This document shows positions 1 through 38,500 of a stretch of DNA of 64,000 nucleotides, one piece after another. Source of the DNA: Puffinus mauretanicus (lineage: Eukaryota; Chordata; Aves; Procellariiformes; Procellariidae); contig JAJKFH010001164.1 of NCBI GenBank assembly GCA_023333565.1, positions 186,001-250,000 of the forward strand, read 5' to 3'. Both the position numbers and the translations under genes were made by a program. The stretch's first letter is position 1, and the number at the start of each line of letters is the position of its first letter. The notes beneath the pieces are model-generated. The model worked only from the letters and a program-made list of their open reading frames with translations, did no database searches and was not told the DNA's origin.

Positions 1-159
1 CTGAGCTGAGGTCACAGAGCCCAGACTGAAAATGTTCAGCAGCTCCATTAATCAGAGCCCATGCCTGACACCAGGAGCACCAAGCGCTCTCCCCTCACCC
101 CCAGACTGCCTTTCCACGTGTTGTTCATAGCTTTAAGATTGCATGTCCTCTTCCCTTAG

Positions 160-26035
<25,876 letters not shown>

Positions 26036-29000
26036 GAGGCTGTAGGAATTGTTCTCCTGAATTCACCTTATGAAGAAACAATGACATAGTCGTTCAAAGG
26101 CAAGATAGTACTAGTAATATATTAGCGTAGAACCAAAATGTCATTTGTTTTACATTGTTGCCAACATTTAAAACACTGTAAGTACTAAATCTACCATTTC
26201 TTGCTTGAGAGTCAGCAAAAAAGGTTTGGTCTCACTGGCTGAAACGAAGGAGGAAGTAATACGTGTATGTGTTGTACTACCACTTCTAACCATAATCAAC
26301 TTAGGCCCTTATCACCTAAAACATTGAGTAACTTTGTATATGACATAAATTAAATGCTAAGGCACACCAATTAATTAATATCCCCTGCAAGTAGTTCTAA
26401 AACATTCACATCTATTGCATGTAAAGAAAAAAAAAATCTCCCCTATCGGGAATGTTGAGAGTAACATTGTAAATAATAGGCTGATGCCATTAAATGTTGA
26501 AAATTTGCATGAAGAGCATTTAATAGGACCATGCTATTTCCTACATAAGAAAAGCAGATTATTTTTAAGAGTGGCCACTGCGTATTTCCACAAACAGAGT
26601 TTAGGAAGATTACACTAGTGTTTGCATGTTCCCCCAATTCAAAAATGCTGCAGAAATAATTTAGCCTTTATTCTGGTTTGCACTGGCCTCAAGCACAGTC
26701 CCATTCTGAAAGCAGCATATTGGAGATAAGATCCATCATAGAGAACTGGGAGAATTTTGTCCATAATAAATTGACTTAATTATTTCTTTCTATCAGTGAG
26801 CAAAATCCAGTCTGACAGAGAGGCAAAGCACAAAGCATAAGTGCAATTCAGTCCTACTTAAGACCTTTTTTGTTTGCTCAGGAATGAATTTAGTCACTGT
26901 GACTAACAGGAGAGCGTATGCAACCACACAAAATCAAAGAGCAATAAATAACTAGAATGAAGAGGCAAACTTGCAATATAAGGAAGTCTCCAAGCTAGAG
27001 CTATAAATACCAGTTTAAGAGTACTGGTACTCATATCAACTTTGCATCGTGCCACTTGGGAGGAATAATTTTTTTTTTTTTTATAGTAGACATAGGGTAT
27101 CATATTCTGCAATATACAGTAAATTCAATCAGGAAAATAATATAGTACCTGATAATTCCTATATTCTGTGAGTGTTATCCTGAGGGTTTTCTCATTATCT
27201 CTTTCATTCCCTACAAATCCTTCCAGGGGCTGATATTTTCAGTTTCCCTCTTTCAAGCTGAAATACGTTGCCTTGCTTAGAGGTGTTCAGTCATCATTGT
27301 TAGGATACAGCTTACTCACTGACTAAAGCCACTTACTAACTCCAGTGCAGATCCCTTGCTAGGGAAGCTGGAGCACACTCGGAAGCCTGGCCAGGGACTG
27401 CTTACTTGCCTGTGGAGAAGTGGAGACATTTCTTCTTCCTTTGTAGACCTTTGTAGACTTAAGCACTCTCAAGCCTAAAAGCAGGAGAGTAGATTTATTA
27501 CAATAAACTAGAAGTGCAGATACATTTCTGTCTAAGAACTCTAGATACAGATTCAGTAGATTATATATGTCCACGCTTATTTTACTGCATCTTTGGAGTT
27601 GCAGTCTGCTGGATATTATTTGGAATTAAGCAGTCTGCTAGATATCCACAGACCCATATATGAAAGCACAGTGGGCCTGATAATCCATTGGAGCAAGTCA
27701 CCATGTTGGAGCAAATCAATTGATTTACAGTGATTGAGAGCTGGGCTCGTTTTTTTAAAGTTAATGACGTCATTTGAAAATATGTGTGTTTCATTACTCC
27801 ATAAGCTGTGGTTCAAACCAAAGATTAAATCTATTTTTGGATTATATAAATAATATTATGGCATAAAAGCTGCCCCAAAGTTAAAGTGTAAAAAAATTAA
27901 AAAAAAAAAAATCAAGAACACTGTTAGTCAAACCAAATGTTCACTTAATGAATATACTGTTCAAAATACGACTTTAAATTGTTCCTGTACTATAATTATG
28001 AAAATTACTTTGAAACATTCCCAGTAATTTTGCTTTGTTCCGTCTCATATCACTACAAAGGCCTTCTGCATTTTTTACATAAATGTAGCTCTACAATCTC
28101 AAGATTTTTTCATAGAATTTTATGTTTAAAATTATAACCATATTTTAAGTGTATAAAAATGCTGTGAATAGTTATTTGATTATTTATTAATTTGCTTCAA
28201 ATGAAATATGTAATTTTATTTTGTATTCCTAGTTCCATAGGTACTGACATTTATTTGCAAATATTACCTGTGTTTTCATTTTCTTTTTTTTGGCTGGAAT
28301 TTTAATGGTAGCTCAGACACTGTACTCAACACATAGTCACTGAGAATTCAGGCAGAAACTACAACCACACCTGAAATTTTATACCAGTTTATCATTAACA
28401 GCCCCTTACTTGTCTACAGCTGCCATAACAGGTGTTTTGGATTCTCCAACACTGGAAAATACTGGTGGCGGAAAATACTGACACGGTATTTTCACTCAAG
28501 GAAGAAAACAGTGACTGCCCATACTTCCTATTTATTTAGCTATTTATTCCATACTTGTATCTTAGATACTTGCTGATCTGGTTTTAGTATTCGGCCTGAA
28601 TACCTGAAATGAGCAGCTTCCTTCCAGAGGAAAGCATTTGCCTACGTGCTTAACCTCAGCCATTACCGATGCTAAAAGTAGTGTCTGCAAAGTACCAGAC
28701 TTTGTTCAGGAAACTTCAGACTCAGTTCAGGTATGTTTAAATTGGAGAGTCCTGATTAAATTACAGATGGATACAATTCACAGCACAGGGCATTACAAAC
28801 TTCTCGGTTTGCCAGCAGGAGCTTCATAAGGGACTGTGCTTCTTCTCAGTTAACAGAATCCCCTACACCTGTGTGGTATGATCCCATGCTGCAGCTGCAG
28901 CTGTTAAGGATTTCAGGAAATAGGTAGTTTTCTTACGTACTTATTTAAAATTATTTGTATTATACAATTGAAGTTCTCTTCTGAAGTTTAAAAACACACA

Positions 29001-29640
29001 ATCTGTGCACATGCACTTACGGAAATCAAATGTGAAGCTTTTAAAATGTTTCCAACCAGAAAACTATGGAATAGATTGTTCATTGTCAAAAGGGAGAAAA
29101 TCTTGGTTGGCAGACTAAGTGTAATTACATTAACATAACAAGTGGCAATGATTTAATGAGACCTCTTGGTGGGACCCGGGACAGACAAACCTCCTGCAAG
29201 AGAATTTTAAGGTGGTAATTGTTTCACTCTCTCCGTAGGCGCACACCCACATACACGCAGTACGGGGACGTAGAAATTAAAAAGCCAGATTGTGTGAACT
29301 TCTAGATTCACAGTGAACAAAAGCGAAAGAAACTTGACTTCAGAACAGTGGTGGTTTACGGGTATAAGGAGCTGACCTCACTCCTCCGAGTGCTGCCCAA
29401 GGCCTGTGCGATCTGTAATTACGCAGGACGTGGTTGTGACAACAGAGCTGCACTTCTGGTGTAGAGGAGTTGCAGAAGACATAAAAATATTTTAGTGATA
29501 CTTTTATTTTTATAAAATATTATAGATTTATGACAAATGTAAATGTGTACTTATAGCACATTTTGTTTCTGTTGTTTTGTGCTCTATTGAAACGTATTTA
29601 CCTGTCTATATTAATATATACGACCTGAAGTGTACGCTGG
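26036..29640 (+). other. CHAT 3' UTR and AT-rich 3' flank
   Basis: AT-rich sequence with A and T homopolymers (about 27069-27082 and 27897-27911). ATTTA-containing stretches occur near 28530-28556. The lower part must hold the CHAT 3' UTR; its end is not determined. No coding gene is supported. Confidence 0.6.
26349..26770 (+). terminator. Candidate polyadenylation signals for CHAT
   Basis: An ATTAAA at 26349-26354 and an AATAAA at 26765-26770 are the first usable hexamers after the CHAT stop. Further hexamers follow, for example at 26943-26948. The sequence alone cannot say which is used or how long the 3' UTR is. Confidence 0.3.
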
Positions 29641-29689
29641 TCCACGAATTCAGCTTATTTGAAGAGTGAGTACCGCACCGCAAATAAAA

Positions 29690-30290
29690 ACCGCCAGAGG
29701 AAGCATCTTGGCGCCTTTTTGTGCCAGGCAGCCCCCCGCCCGCCCACCTTCGCCCCGCCTCCCGGCAGCCTCCGGGGCGGACCCCGCTGCCCTTCCGCGA
29801 CCCGCCTGCGCCGCGCCGCTACGGGCCCCCGCCGGCCGCCCCGCGGGGCGGCCCCTCACGGGAGGGGAGGCGGGAGAGCGCCGCTAACGGCTGCGGCGCG
29901 AGCGCCACGGCGCGGGGCGGGGCGCGCTGGTCACCGTGCGGCACGGCGCCTCCCGCCTGCAGGGGGTGCGGGGGGGGCCCGCAGCAGCCGCCGCCGCCTT
30001 TTTCGGCAGCACCAGCCGAAGCCCCAACCGCCCCGCGACTGCGACCCCACAGCCCGGCTGGCTGAAAACGGCCCCCGCCGCCGCGACCGCCCGGCTGTTC
30101 CCCGGCGGGCCCGCGCGCTGCTTTTCCCCTGAAGGAGGGGAGGTGCAGCAGGCAGGGCGGCGGCGGGAGGCCGCTGGGGCAAGCAGGCTCGTTTTCCCGT
30201 GGTTTCGCTGTGGTCGCGCCGTACTGAGGGGTCTCGGTGTTGCACGGCTCGCAGGCTGCGGAGGGAGGCTCCAGCAGTTGCGCTACGTGT
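29690..30290. promoter_or_regulatory. CpG island, candidate promoter
   Basis: An abrupt switch from AT-rich sequence to about 600 bases very rich in C, G and CpG, including a GC box at 29914-29923 that fits Sp1. It lies 2.1 kb upstream of the C10orf53-like exon and may be the ancestral promoter of that gene (inference from position). Long open frames here on both strands are composition artefacts. Confidence 0.7.
29914..29923 (+). promoter_or_regulatory. GC box (Sp1-type)
   Basis: GGGGCGGGGC inside the CpG island, matching the Sp1 consensus. Such matches are expected in GC-rich DNA, so function is unproven. Confidence 0.45.
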
Positions 30291-30539
30291 GTGACAGGGC
30301 TGGTCCTTAAATACGGCTTGGAAAGCACAGACACCCGTCGTTTATGTCTGCTAAAATAAGCTTGTGTTACACTGCGCATATATTTTTCTTTTCCAATGAC
30401 ACAAACCTCGTTAAAAACACAGCCTGAAATAAACTCATAAAGATGAAAATGTTTAAGCTCAAATTTAGCTGTAAAGCAAAGCACTTGGGAGTACAAAGTA
30501 ACTTTTCTTGCTTGCAGCTCACCTGTAATTGCCAGCAAC

Positions 30540-30790
30540 CAACCGAGCGTAGGCGGCAGGGGCCCCCAGGCTGGGGGGGGCGTGCCCTGTTTGGGAGCAG
30601 CGCTCCCCCGGCCTCCCGCAGCCAGGCCCCAGCCGGAGCCCCGCTTCGGACCCGGCCAGGGCGTGCTGCCCAGACCGCGACGGGGCCCGGCTGCAGAGCT
30701 AACCGAGGAGCTCTGCTTCAGGGCGCCGCGGCATTAGCTAGCGCTGCAGACGTTTGCTATCCGTACCCGAAGTTGCAGTGACGTATCGCC
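30540..30790. promoter_or_regulatory. Second CpG-rich block
   Basis: About 250 GC-rich, CpG-rich bases separated from the first island by about 240 AT-rich bases. The two may form one regulatory region split by an insertion. Confidence 0.5.
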
Positions 30791-32416
30791 CACAGAAGAA
30801 GGTGTGGCTGGTTATTTCTCATTCATCATCAATTCGGTTTATTAGGGAATGAGCAACAGTTTTTCCTCCATTCTAATGCTTTACATCTATAAGAGGATAC
30901 ATAATAAAAATTTCTGCCTAGCAAAATCCATCTAAAGTTGCGAGATAAAGCAAATTGTATGTGTTATCTAATGTATTCAAATAAGTCAAATTCGGGGATT
31001 ATAAAGGCTTTAGGTCACATAGCTGCAACAAAAAAGAAAGATAAACTCAGTATCTGACAAATCAGTATTTGGTTGACACTGGAAACTTTAAAAGAGCACA
31101 AATTAATGCAATATATAAGCTACTAGATCATTGCAATGTACCTGACATGGACCGAGAGAGACCAGGCTTCAACCTAGGGAAACTAGTACCTTTTTTTTTT
31201 TTTTTAATTTAGAGCCAACAGTATAGAGAAGTCATCTCTCTCATCCATTTTATAAATACAAATTAATTGTCAGAGACTGCCATTAAAGTTTCCTAGAAAG
31301 CAGCGAGAGCTCTCTGATGAGGATGACAAAACAGCAGCAGGAGCTGAAAGCATGCTGCTGTATGAACCAGGCTCCTTCCTCAGCCATTTTCTGTAGTTTT
31401 TCAATAAGTTGAATTAAAATGCTGCAAACAGCTGTCACAGGTGGACACAGTTAGGTTAAATGTTTGAGAAACACCGACCCTTGCAAGTCATACAGCTTCA
31501 GTGGAACTGGGACAGACGAAGCGGTGCTTCTACCTGCCAAAATAACTGATGTGTATTGGTCAGTATGCTGCCTCAGCCTTAACACACAGCTGATAAAAAC
31601 CTGGAAAGGTGAGACCCTGAATGTTTGACTATACAGGAATCTGCTTCTGCCATGTAAAACAAGTCAATAGAACAAGATGAATTAAAAAAAATTTAAATCT
31701 AGGGGGGCCCAGGCAGAAGCACGTGGCATTTCTGTGTTGCTGGAATTGCATTATCAGCCAGTTTTCTTATCTCTCCAGTTCTGATTAATGTGCAACAACA
31801 CTATACAATGTACCGTAATAAACCCCAAAAGCACCTAATTAATCTAAGCAAATATGCGCATCGAGAGAGGATTTTGTCCTTTCTGGTTTGATTCTCAGCT
31901 TCACAAAATCTCAAGTCTTTAACGTCCTGAGGAATTACTCTTTCAGCAGAAGCGAAATGAATTATGCGTCAATGAACAATTGGGTTATCAAGGTTGTTCA
32001 CTTAACGTTCCAGCTGTTCTATAGCACCATCTTAACATTTATTGGAGATTTCTTTTGAATTTCGTCTTATTCCGTGGTACTTACAAATAAATGCATTGTG
32101 TTTCTTACAGCTGCTGTGCCAGTTAATAGCAAATACAAGTACATAATGAATTTCTTGCCTTTTTCTGCTAGAACTAGAAATGACAGAGGGTGGAGGCTTC
32201 ATTCAAAGGAGATCCATTAATGTAATAATAGTGAAGCCAGAGATTAAAGCTGATAGGATTTGTGGGGAGTTTTGTACAGCACTTAACTACATTAACACCA
32301 TTTTTTGCTCCTTGCCCTCACAAGTGCTAAAACTTAGATATACTCAGAGTTCACAGGAAACCACACAAACACAGCACTGGCCACTGCTTCTTTGCCCTTT
32401 TCTGGCTGTCCTGCAG
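30791..32416 (+). other. Non-coding stretch before the C10orf53-like exon
   Basis: AT-rich, with a T run at about 31191-31205. I looked for the first C10orf53 exon (RYGPY motif) here and in the islands and did not find it. Confidence 0.55.
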
Positions 32417-32535
32417 GCAGATGGACATCAGCTTGTTCTGGAAGAGATACCAGGCTGGAACGCTGCAGAGCTGTAGAGCTCCCCTGGTCAACGGGGAGAC
32501 TCTATTCTGCGGCAACACCAATGACCTGGATTTTG
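32417..32535 (+). pseudogene. C10orf53: C10orf53-like (UPF0728) exon with stop and frameshift
   Basis: The acceptor is GTCCTGCAG at 32408-32416 and the donor GTAAGT is at 32536. The frame reads ADGHQLVLEEIPGWNAAEL and then hits TAG at 32474-32476. After 13 bases where the human gene has one codon, it resumes in another frame from 32487 as VNGETLFCGNTNDLDF and G. Human C10orf53 as I recall it reads AIDGHEVILEKIEDWNVVEL, M, VNEEVIFHCNIKDLEF and G, so both halves align. Position and strand, between CHAT and OGDHL, also match human. UPF0728 is a small conserved family without known function. The net +10 bases and the stop mean no normal protein, unless splicing is altered or the read is wrong. 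The similarity AVL just upstream suggests the true exon may begin earlier than 32417. Confidence 0.7.
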
Positions 32536-35500
32536 GTAAGTACAGAGTTTTATTCATCGCAGTCTCTCACTGAAAGCACTTACATTTTCAAAAGAGCTCT
32601 TCCTAAGGCATAAACAGTCCAGTTTCTGTCAGCATTAACACTTTTAAGCTCTGCACTCCTTTATATTTGAGGCAGTTTGGAGGGCACAGTCAGAAGAGAG
32701 GAGGGTTTGGGAGTTAAGGCCATGCTTGGGAGAGCACCGCTCAGGGTCTTCCCACATGCACCAGCACACAACCACAAGAAAACCTGCTAGGTTTCAGTCC
32801 ACAGAGGTATTAGGACAGCCTTTTGCTTTCAAAATAGAAAATATTTTTCTTTGCTTGGGCCTTAGTTTCTTTGGGTTTTTTTGTCTTCTGTCAGGATACA
32901 GTTGGTTCTTTACACTTCTAGGTCTCTTAATGAAGCTCTAGATAATCTTACTTGTTACACCCATGTGTCAACCAAATAAGAATATACTGCCTTTTCCAGA
33001 ACCAGTCATATGTTACCACCCTAAATATTACAAATTCATGTAGAACTATGACTTGCATGTAGTTCTAATAATTTGATTTTAATTAAAAGAAGAATGAAAC
33101 TCCTGGATATCTTCCATTCTTTCAACATTTAGAAAGTTTCCTATGTCAAAGATAATAATTTCAAAGTTATTCATAGCTGATGATCAACTCGTACATATTC
33201 ATACAGATGTGCCAGTTCCGCTCTTCTCCTGGCCATAAATGTCCCAGAGAACATTCGTGCATCATCAGACACAGCCCAAAGGTACAGAGAGAAAGAAGTT
33301 GGCATAGCCGTAAGGACAGGATTAAAGCTGACTGGGTGGTACCACAACTGATATTCCAGGTATCTCAGAAGTAATGCTGCCTTTTCCTCTCTATTTCCCC
33401 CCCAAAAAAACTACAGTATGAAGCTTCTTTTTTGCTTCTGATTTGTCAACATATGCTCTAAACCTCAACTTCATTTTTAAAACACTTCTGACTCAGGTAA
33501 ATTCAGCAGTTTGCAAATAATCATATGCCAGAATGCTGGTACCCTGAACAATTTTCAGTGTGGCCCATAATTAGTTATGAAAGGAAGAAGTGGTTAGTCT
33601 TTGCATCCTAACGGAGTGGTGTGAACAAAGAAACACAGCATTTGTTGAGGCTCAGGAGCGCTAGGCAGCAAAGCTGCAGTTTCTAGTGTCTCTAGGAGAG
33701 ACAGGCTGCCCAGCATAAAACCAAAGACAAAGAAATCCTGTCACTCGGTATCTCCTATCAGCTGTAACCTGCAGGGAGATAGCTGTAGTTACAAATAACC
33801 AAACCACATTTATGGTGATACTGATCCAACACAAAAGTGTTATCAAAATAACGCTATCGCGATGCCCAAATACAGCCCCCTCACCAATGAGCTATAGATG
33901 ACAGAGGCATTAAAACAATTTTTAGTGAGAAAAAAATACTTGTAGTTAAAGTCGAGTGAAGCAGAAACAACATTGTCTCTTTAGAAGACTGAAACATTTT
34001 TGCTTTCTACAACTCTGATATAACAAGATTAGAAAGTGAAAACATTCAGACAGAACCATGTTGAGAAGCTCAATACAAGTAAGCTTGGCACAGATCACGA
34101 AGGCACTTTCTGCAGCAGACATTCACACCGACAGCAGACTGGGGTTTCGGCATCCGCCCCGCTCTAGTTCTGCCCTGGACAGCAGGGAGTTGGTTCACGC
34201 TTCGCTGGGACCCTGACCTGTAAGCAGTGAGCAGGCTCTCCTGGACCACAACCAGCTCCAGCCTCCAGCTCCAGGGCAGCCCTCGGCACAGAGAGGGGCT
34301 TTGAAAAAGCCCACCCTGCTGCATTTGTCAGTGGGACACCAACAAATGGCTTCCTGCTCTGGCAGTAAATTGTTTATTGGCCTCTTAGGTAAATGCAAAT
34401 TAATTAGACTAAGTTAGTTTCAATAATGTTAGTTCTGGGCAGAATTTACTCCCAAAAATAGAAGACTAAACTCCCCAGACCTCTTGAGCGTGGAATGCCG
34501 TGAACATCCATGGAAATGCTCCGGGCAGATGAACTCACTAATGTTACTAGTTTATTTTTTTAACAAAGTTTTAGTTTTGCTGTGTTCAGTGCCCTCTGCA
34601 ACATCGCTCTGAGGACATTTCTGACACACCTCCAAGTTAGAATGCCAGCAGTTTTGTAGGGAGATATTAAGCCTTAATAGATCAACATGTTTAGCTGGAA
34701 TAAATACAAACAAGCTTTGAGGAACACAAGGCTGCAGGTCTGAAAGAGAAGCAGCAAACTTCAAGACAAGTATGGATTGAGAACAACTGCTCTGACTTTG
34801 CTTTAGAGTAATGTTATGACCAAATTGTGAAAGACCAGAGACAGATGAGAAAAGATTTTTAATATGACAGTGAGATATCTTCCAGCGAGATAAAAAAATT
34901 AACTCCATCAGACATTTTGAACACAGCTGCATAGAATGCATTAAGAGATCTCAGGCCCCATTATTGTGCTTCTGTTACAGAAGGGAAAAATAAATACAAA
35001 TTTGAAGTAGCCCTTTCAGTTTGGTACCCGTCCCCCAAACACTACCTGCGATTAGTTGCCATGGCACTAGCAGGCAGCTGGATATTTGAAGGCACTGTAG
35101 TAGCCACTTGGACAAAGGCATTTAATTTTTTTATATGTGAAATAACCACTTTTTTCCTCAAAGTCTCCCTCATTTTTAAGGGGATTATCTGCCCCAGAGA
35201 TAATCATGGCCATTTGAGAGCTGAACCTCGCCTGCAAGTCCTCTCTACAGTGACTCTCATCCAGACTACTGTGATAAAGTCAAATCAGGAGGAAGAAAGC
35301 AGCAGCAGCAAATTATTCCAGTAGTAACGCCAACTAAATTGCTGTGCAGCTTTTATGGTTTGACTAATTGTCTCATTAAGACACATTTCTGATCACTGAA
35401 ATGGATCTCAAGTATTTTTAATCACTGAAAAAATTGTACCACTAAGAGCCTCTCTCCCTCCTATCCTCGGCACTATTTGCACTGGAAAACACACAAAGGC

Positions 35501-38500
35501 TCCTGTTGATTGGCGCCCCACTGCTGCACAGTTGGCAGTCAAATGGTACTAATGGCACAATAACACAATATAACTAAAATAGTTTGCCTTTTAGAGTAAC
35601 AATCTCTTATAACATGATTAAGCTCTATCATGCGCGTTTCCTTATGTGTTGCAAATGGCTCCAAAAATTCTGACAATTTTTCCAGTAATTTCTTCAAAAG
35701 GGGAGGGAAAATAAAAAAATCATTAGCTATCAAGAAACAAATTAACAACACTTGATACATTAAAAAAAGATGAAAACAACTGCACCAAGCACAGGCTGCA
35801 CAGCAGCACGGTGTGTGGCACCCAGTCCACTCCCCCTTGCAGAATGCACCTCCAAAGGCCGAGTTCGTCACGTTTCATTGCAGACACTTTATTGAGGCAC
35901 TTCGTTTAGGAGCTGGCTTGCCCTAGGCTTCCTCCGTAACTGATGGAGAGAGGCATCTCCACAGAGCAGTTCAGATCTCTACCAAGTACAGACTGCAGGA
36001 TCTCTGGGCTCCTAATTTAGGTACTTTTTTGGTATTTGGTTGCAAACAATATTAAAAGAGATGAAGCTTGTTCCTTCTATGAGGAGCACATTTCAAAAGG
36101 AGCAACTGGCTGTCCAACACGCTACTGACATGCTCTTTGCACTTCCAGCAGACAGGAAGATTTTGCTCTTGGCCATCACTCCCAGTGGTTGCACAAGCCA
36201 TATGTTGCAACAAGACATTTCCCCTTACAAGAGCTGTAGGTATGTATCCCATACATTATCATAGTAAAGGCAGCAGCCACTTAATTTTCAAGTAGCTTAT
36301 TCTCAGAAGCCTAATGCAAAAGTGGCACAGCTATTGCTAGGAGAGATGCACGCTTTTATGGTGGCCAGTCTGATCAAAAAAACCTGCAAAGGCCTAGGAG
36401 CTCTTTTGTGGAGATGGAAGTGATGCATGGGAAGGAAATCACTCCATACAAATACTCAAGAAGAGTTGAAAAGATCCGATTTATTCTCAGACACCTTTTG
36501 CTTGTTTTAAAGTGACTCTCTGATGGTAATCATCAGCTTCCCATGGGTGCACTTCTGATCATGTACTTGGAAAAATAAAGCAACATATCAGCACAGTTGT
36601 CAGAAAAGAGTTTAAACTTCATTAGAGGAAGAAAGTTTAATTATTTTAATAGTTGAGGGTTTTTTTAATAAAAAATATCAATGATACTATACATAGTTAG
36701 ATTTCCTTCCTGTTCATTTTGCATATTGGCCATCCAGTAACATGATATTAAACACGGCAGCACTAAGAACTCCCATGCATCATTTGTACATATTAAGAGA
36801 AAGTCTGTGACAGATTCGCTTTGCAGTCTGTAGGAAATCACTTCTCCATCTCCGTCACCTGAAATGGAGATAACAGCTTTGAGTCACAAAGATCTTGTGT
36901 TCCCTAAAACATTTTCCAATTCTCCAGTAAAAAGTGCTGTACAACTAGTTGTACGGCACGCCACAATTAGTGCAGGGAAATGCTTTATTCCAGTAAATTT
37001 TTTTTTTAAATAATTTTTTTTTTCAGCTTAAAAGAGAGGGAACAAAGTGATACTTCTGTTTTTAACAGTTGCTTTAAACTGTCCAGATTTCTTTTGGCTA
37101 TTTTAAGGTATTTTTTTTTTAAATATTGAGAACACTCCCTACCAATGCCCACACGTGTTATGAGTGGAAAACAGCCCAAGAGAATACATGCAGGACTCTT
37201 CTGCTCCGTCAAGGCACGTATTTACAAGACTCATAACTCAGAATGGGCTCATCCAAGTGAGAGACAAGATGCATTACTAATTCAAGATGAATTTGAAATG
37301 TGGCCATTTACTTGCTACAACTTTCAGTTTTGATCAATTTTGTAAGGCAGTTTTAAGAAAAGACAGGGTTGTTCTGCACCCGCACGTAGGCACTGTTCAG
37401 ACACATAAATATTTGCTCACATACACATGTATATGTAAATGTACCCAGGAAGGCATCCACCAAGGTCATATGAAGTATAGCCAGAAACAATACAAATTAG
37501 TGGTCTTTGTCATAGGCTTTGGAATTAATTCTGAGGAACAGCATATGCTACAGAGCTCTCTGTTTACTTCCCTTTGGGCTTTGTCACAGAGACAGGTACC
37601 ACAAAGTTACAAAGTTCTGCATAAATCTGTTGAGCTCATGAGCTGCGCAATGTTGTGCTCACTATGAAAAAGACGGTTTTACTGATAAGTCCAAAGAGGG
37701 GCCTGAGGGCTGTGATAAAGGCCTAAGGAAAAAAAAGGAAGAAGAAAAATAACAATAATCATCACACTTCATGTAGCATGTCCCTAATTTTTTAATGCAC
37801 GTAAATATCAGAACAGTGATGTTGAAGAGAAGGAAAAATACTAGATTTTTTTTTTTGCTGACAGTCCCTGCAGAAGCTATTTATGTGCAGTCATATACTC
37901 AGATATATTCTCCTGAAGCCTGTAGAATTTTGTCTAAGCAAGAGCTTCAGAATGTGTGTCTGTAAATAAATTAAAGAATGTCTGGTTTATAATGAGAAGG
38001 GATTACTGTGGTATAAATATTGCAGAGCACATTAAATAAACATGGTCACATATGACCAGGTATCTATTAAATGAGCACATCACAGGAGAAGTTAATTATC
38101 TAGGAGTGTAACTAGGAATCGTTTAGAATCACTGGAGATTAAGTTGCTTTATTTCTGTTTATCTTTCCTTCTGAATAGGCAGTAGGTTGTTGCAATGAAG
38201 AGTCCCAAAGCAACACAAAGCTTCAGCTCTTCATCAACTCCAAGACGACAGAGTTTTGTCAACAATAGTTTAAAGTTCTGATAAACTAAAAATTGTCCTC
38301 AAAGTAATCTTGTGCAAAATATGCTGGCACAAAACAGTATTTAAGATGTAAAGGTGCAAAATATTTATGGTTCTTTTGATACCTTAAGCCGCTCAGCGGA
38401 AGGAAGAAGACTTACATGGTGTACTTTATGTATATGTATTTCTTTCATATATTGCACCCCAAAAAAAAGTATACACAGACTTCTTCAAAACTGATTGTTA

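Noticed and set aside
1..159. SLC18A3 (vesicular acetylcholine transporter) in the CHAT locus
   Set aside because: It should lie in the first CHAT intron, left of this window. Nothing of it is visible here.
29825..29860. RYGPP in a plus-strand frame, resembling RYGPY of C10orf53 exon 1
   Set aside because: The flanking residues do not match the family, and short matches are expected in a Pro/Arg/Gly-rich frame.
29819..30538. 239-codon minus-strand open frame and several plus-strand frames in the CpG island
   Set aside because: Composition artefact: GC-rich DNA has few stops. The peptides are Gly/Pro/Arg/Ala-rich without any family motif.
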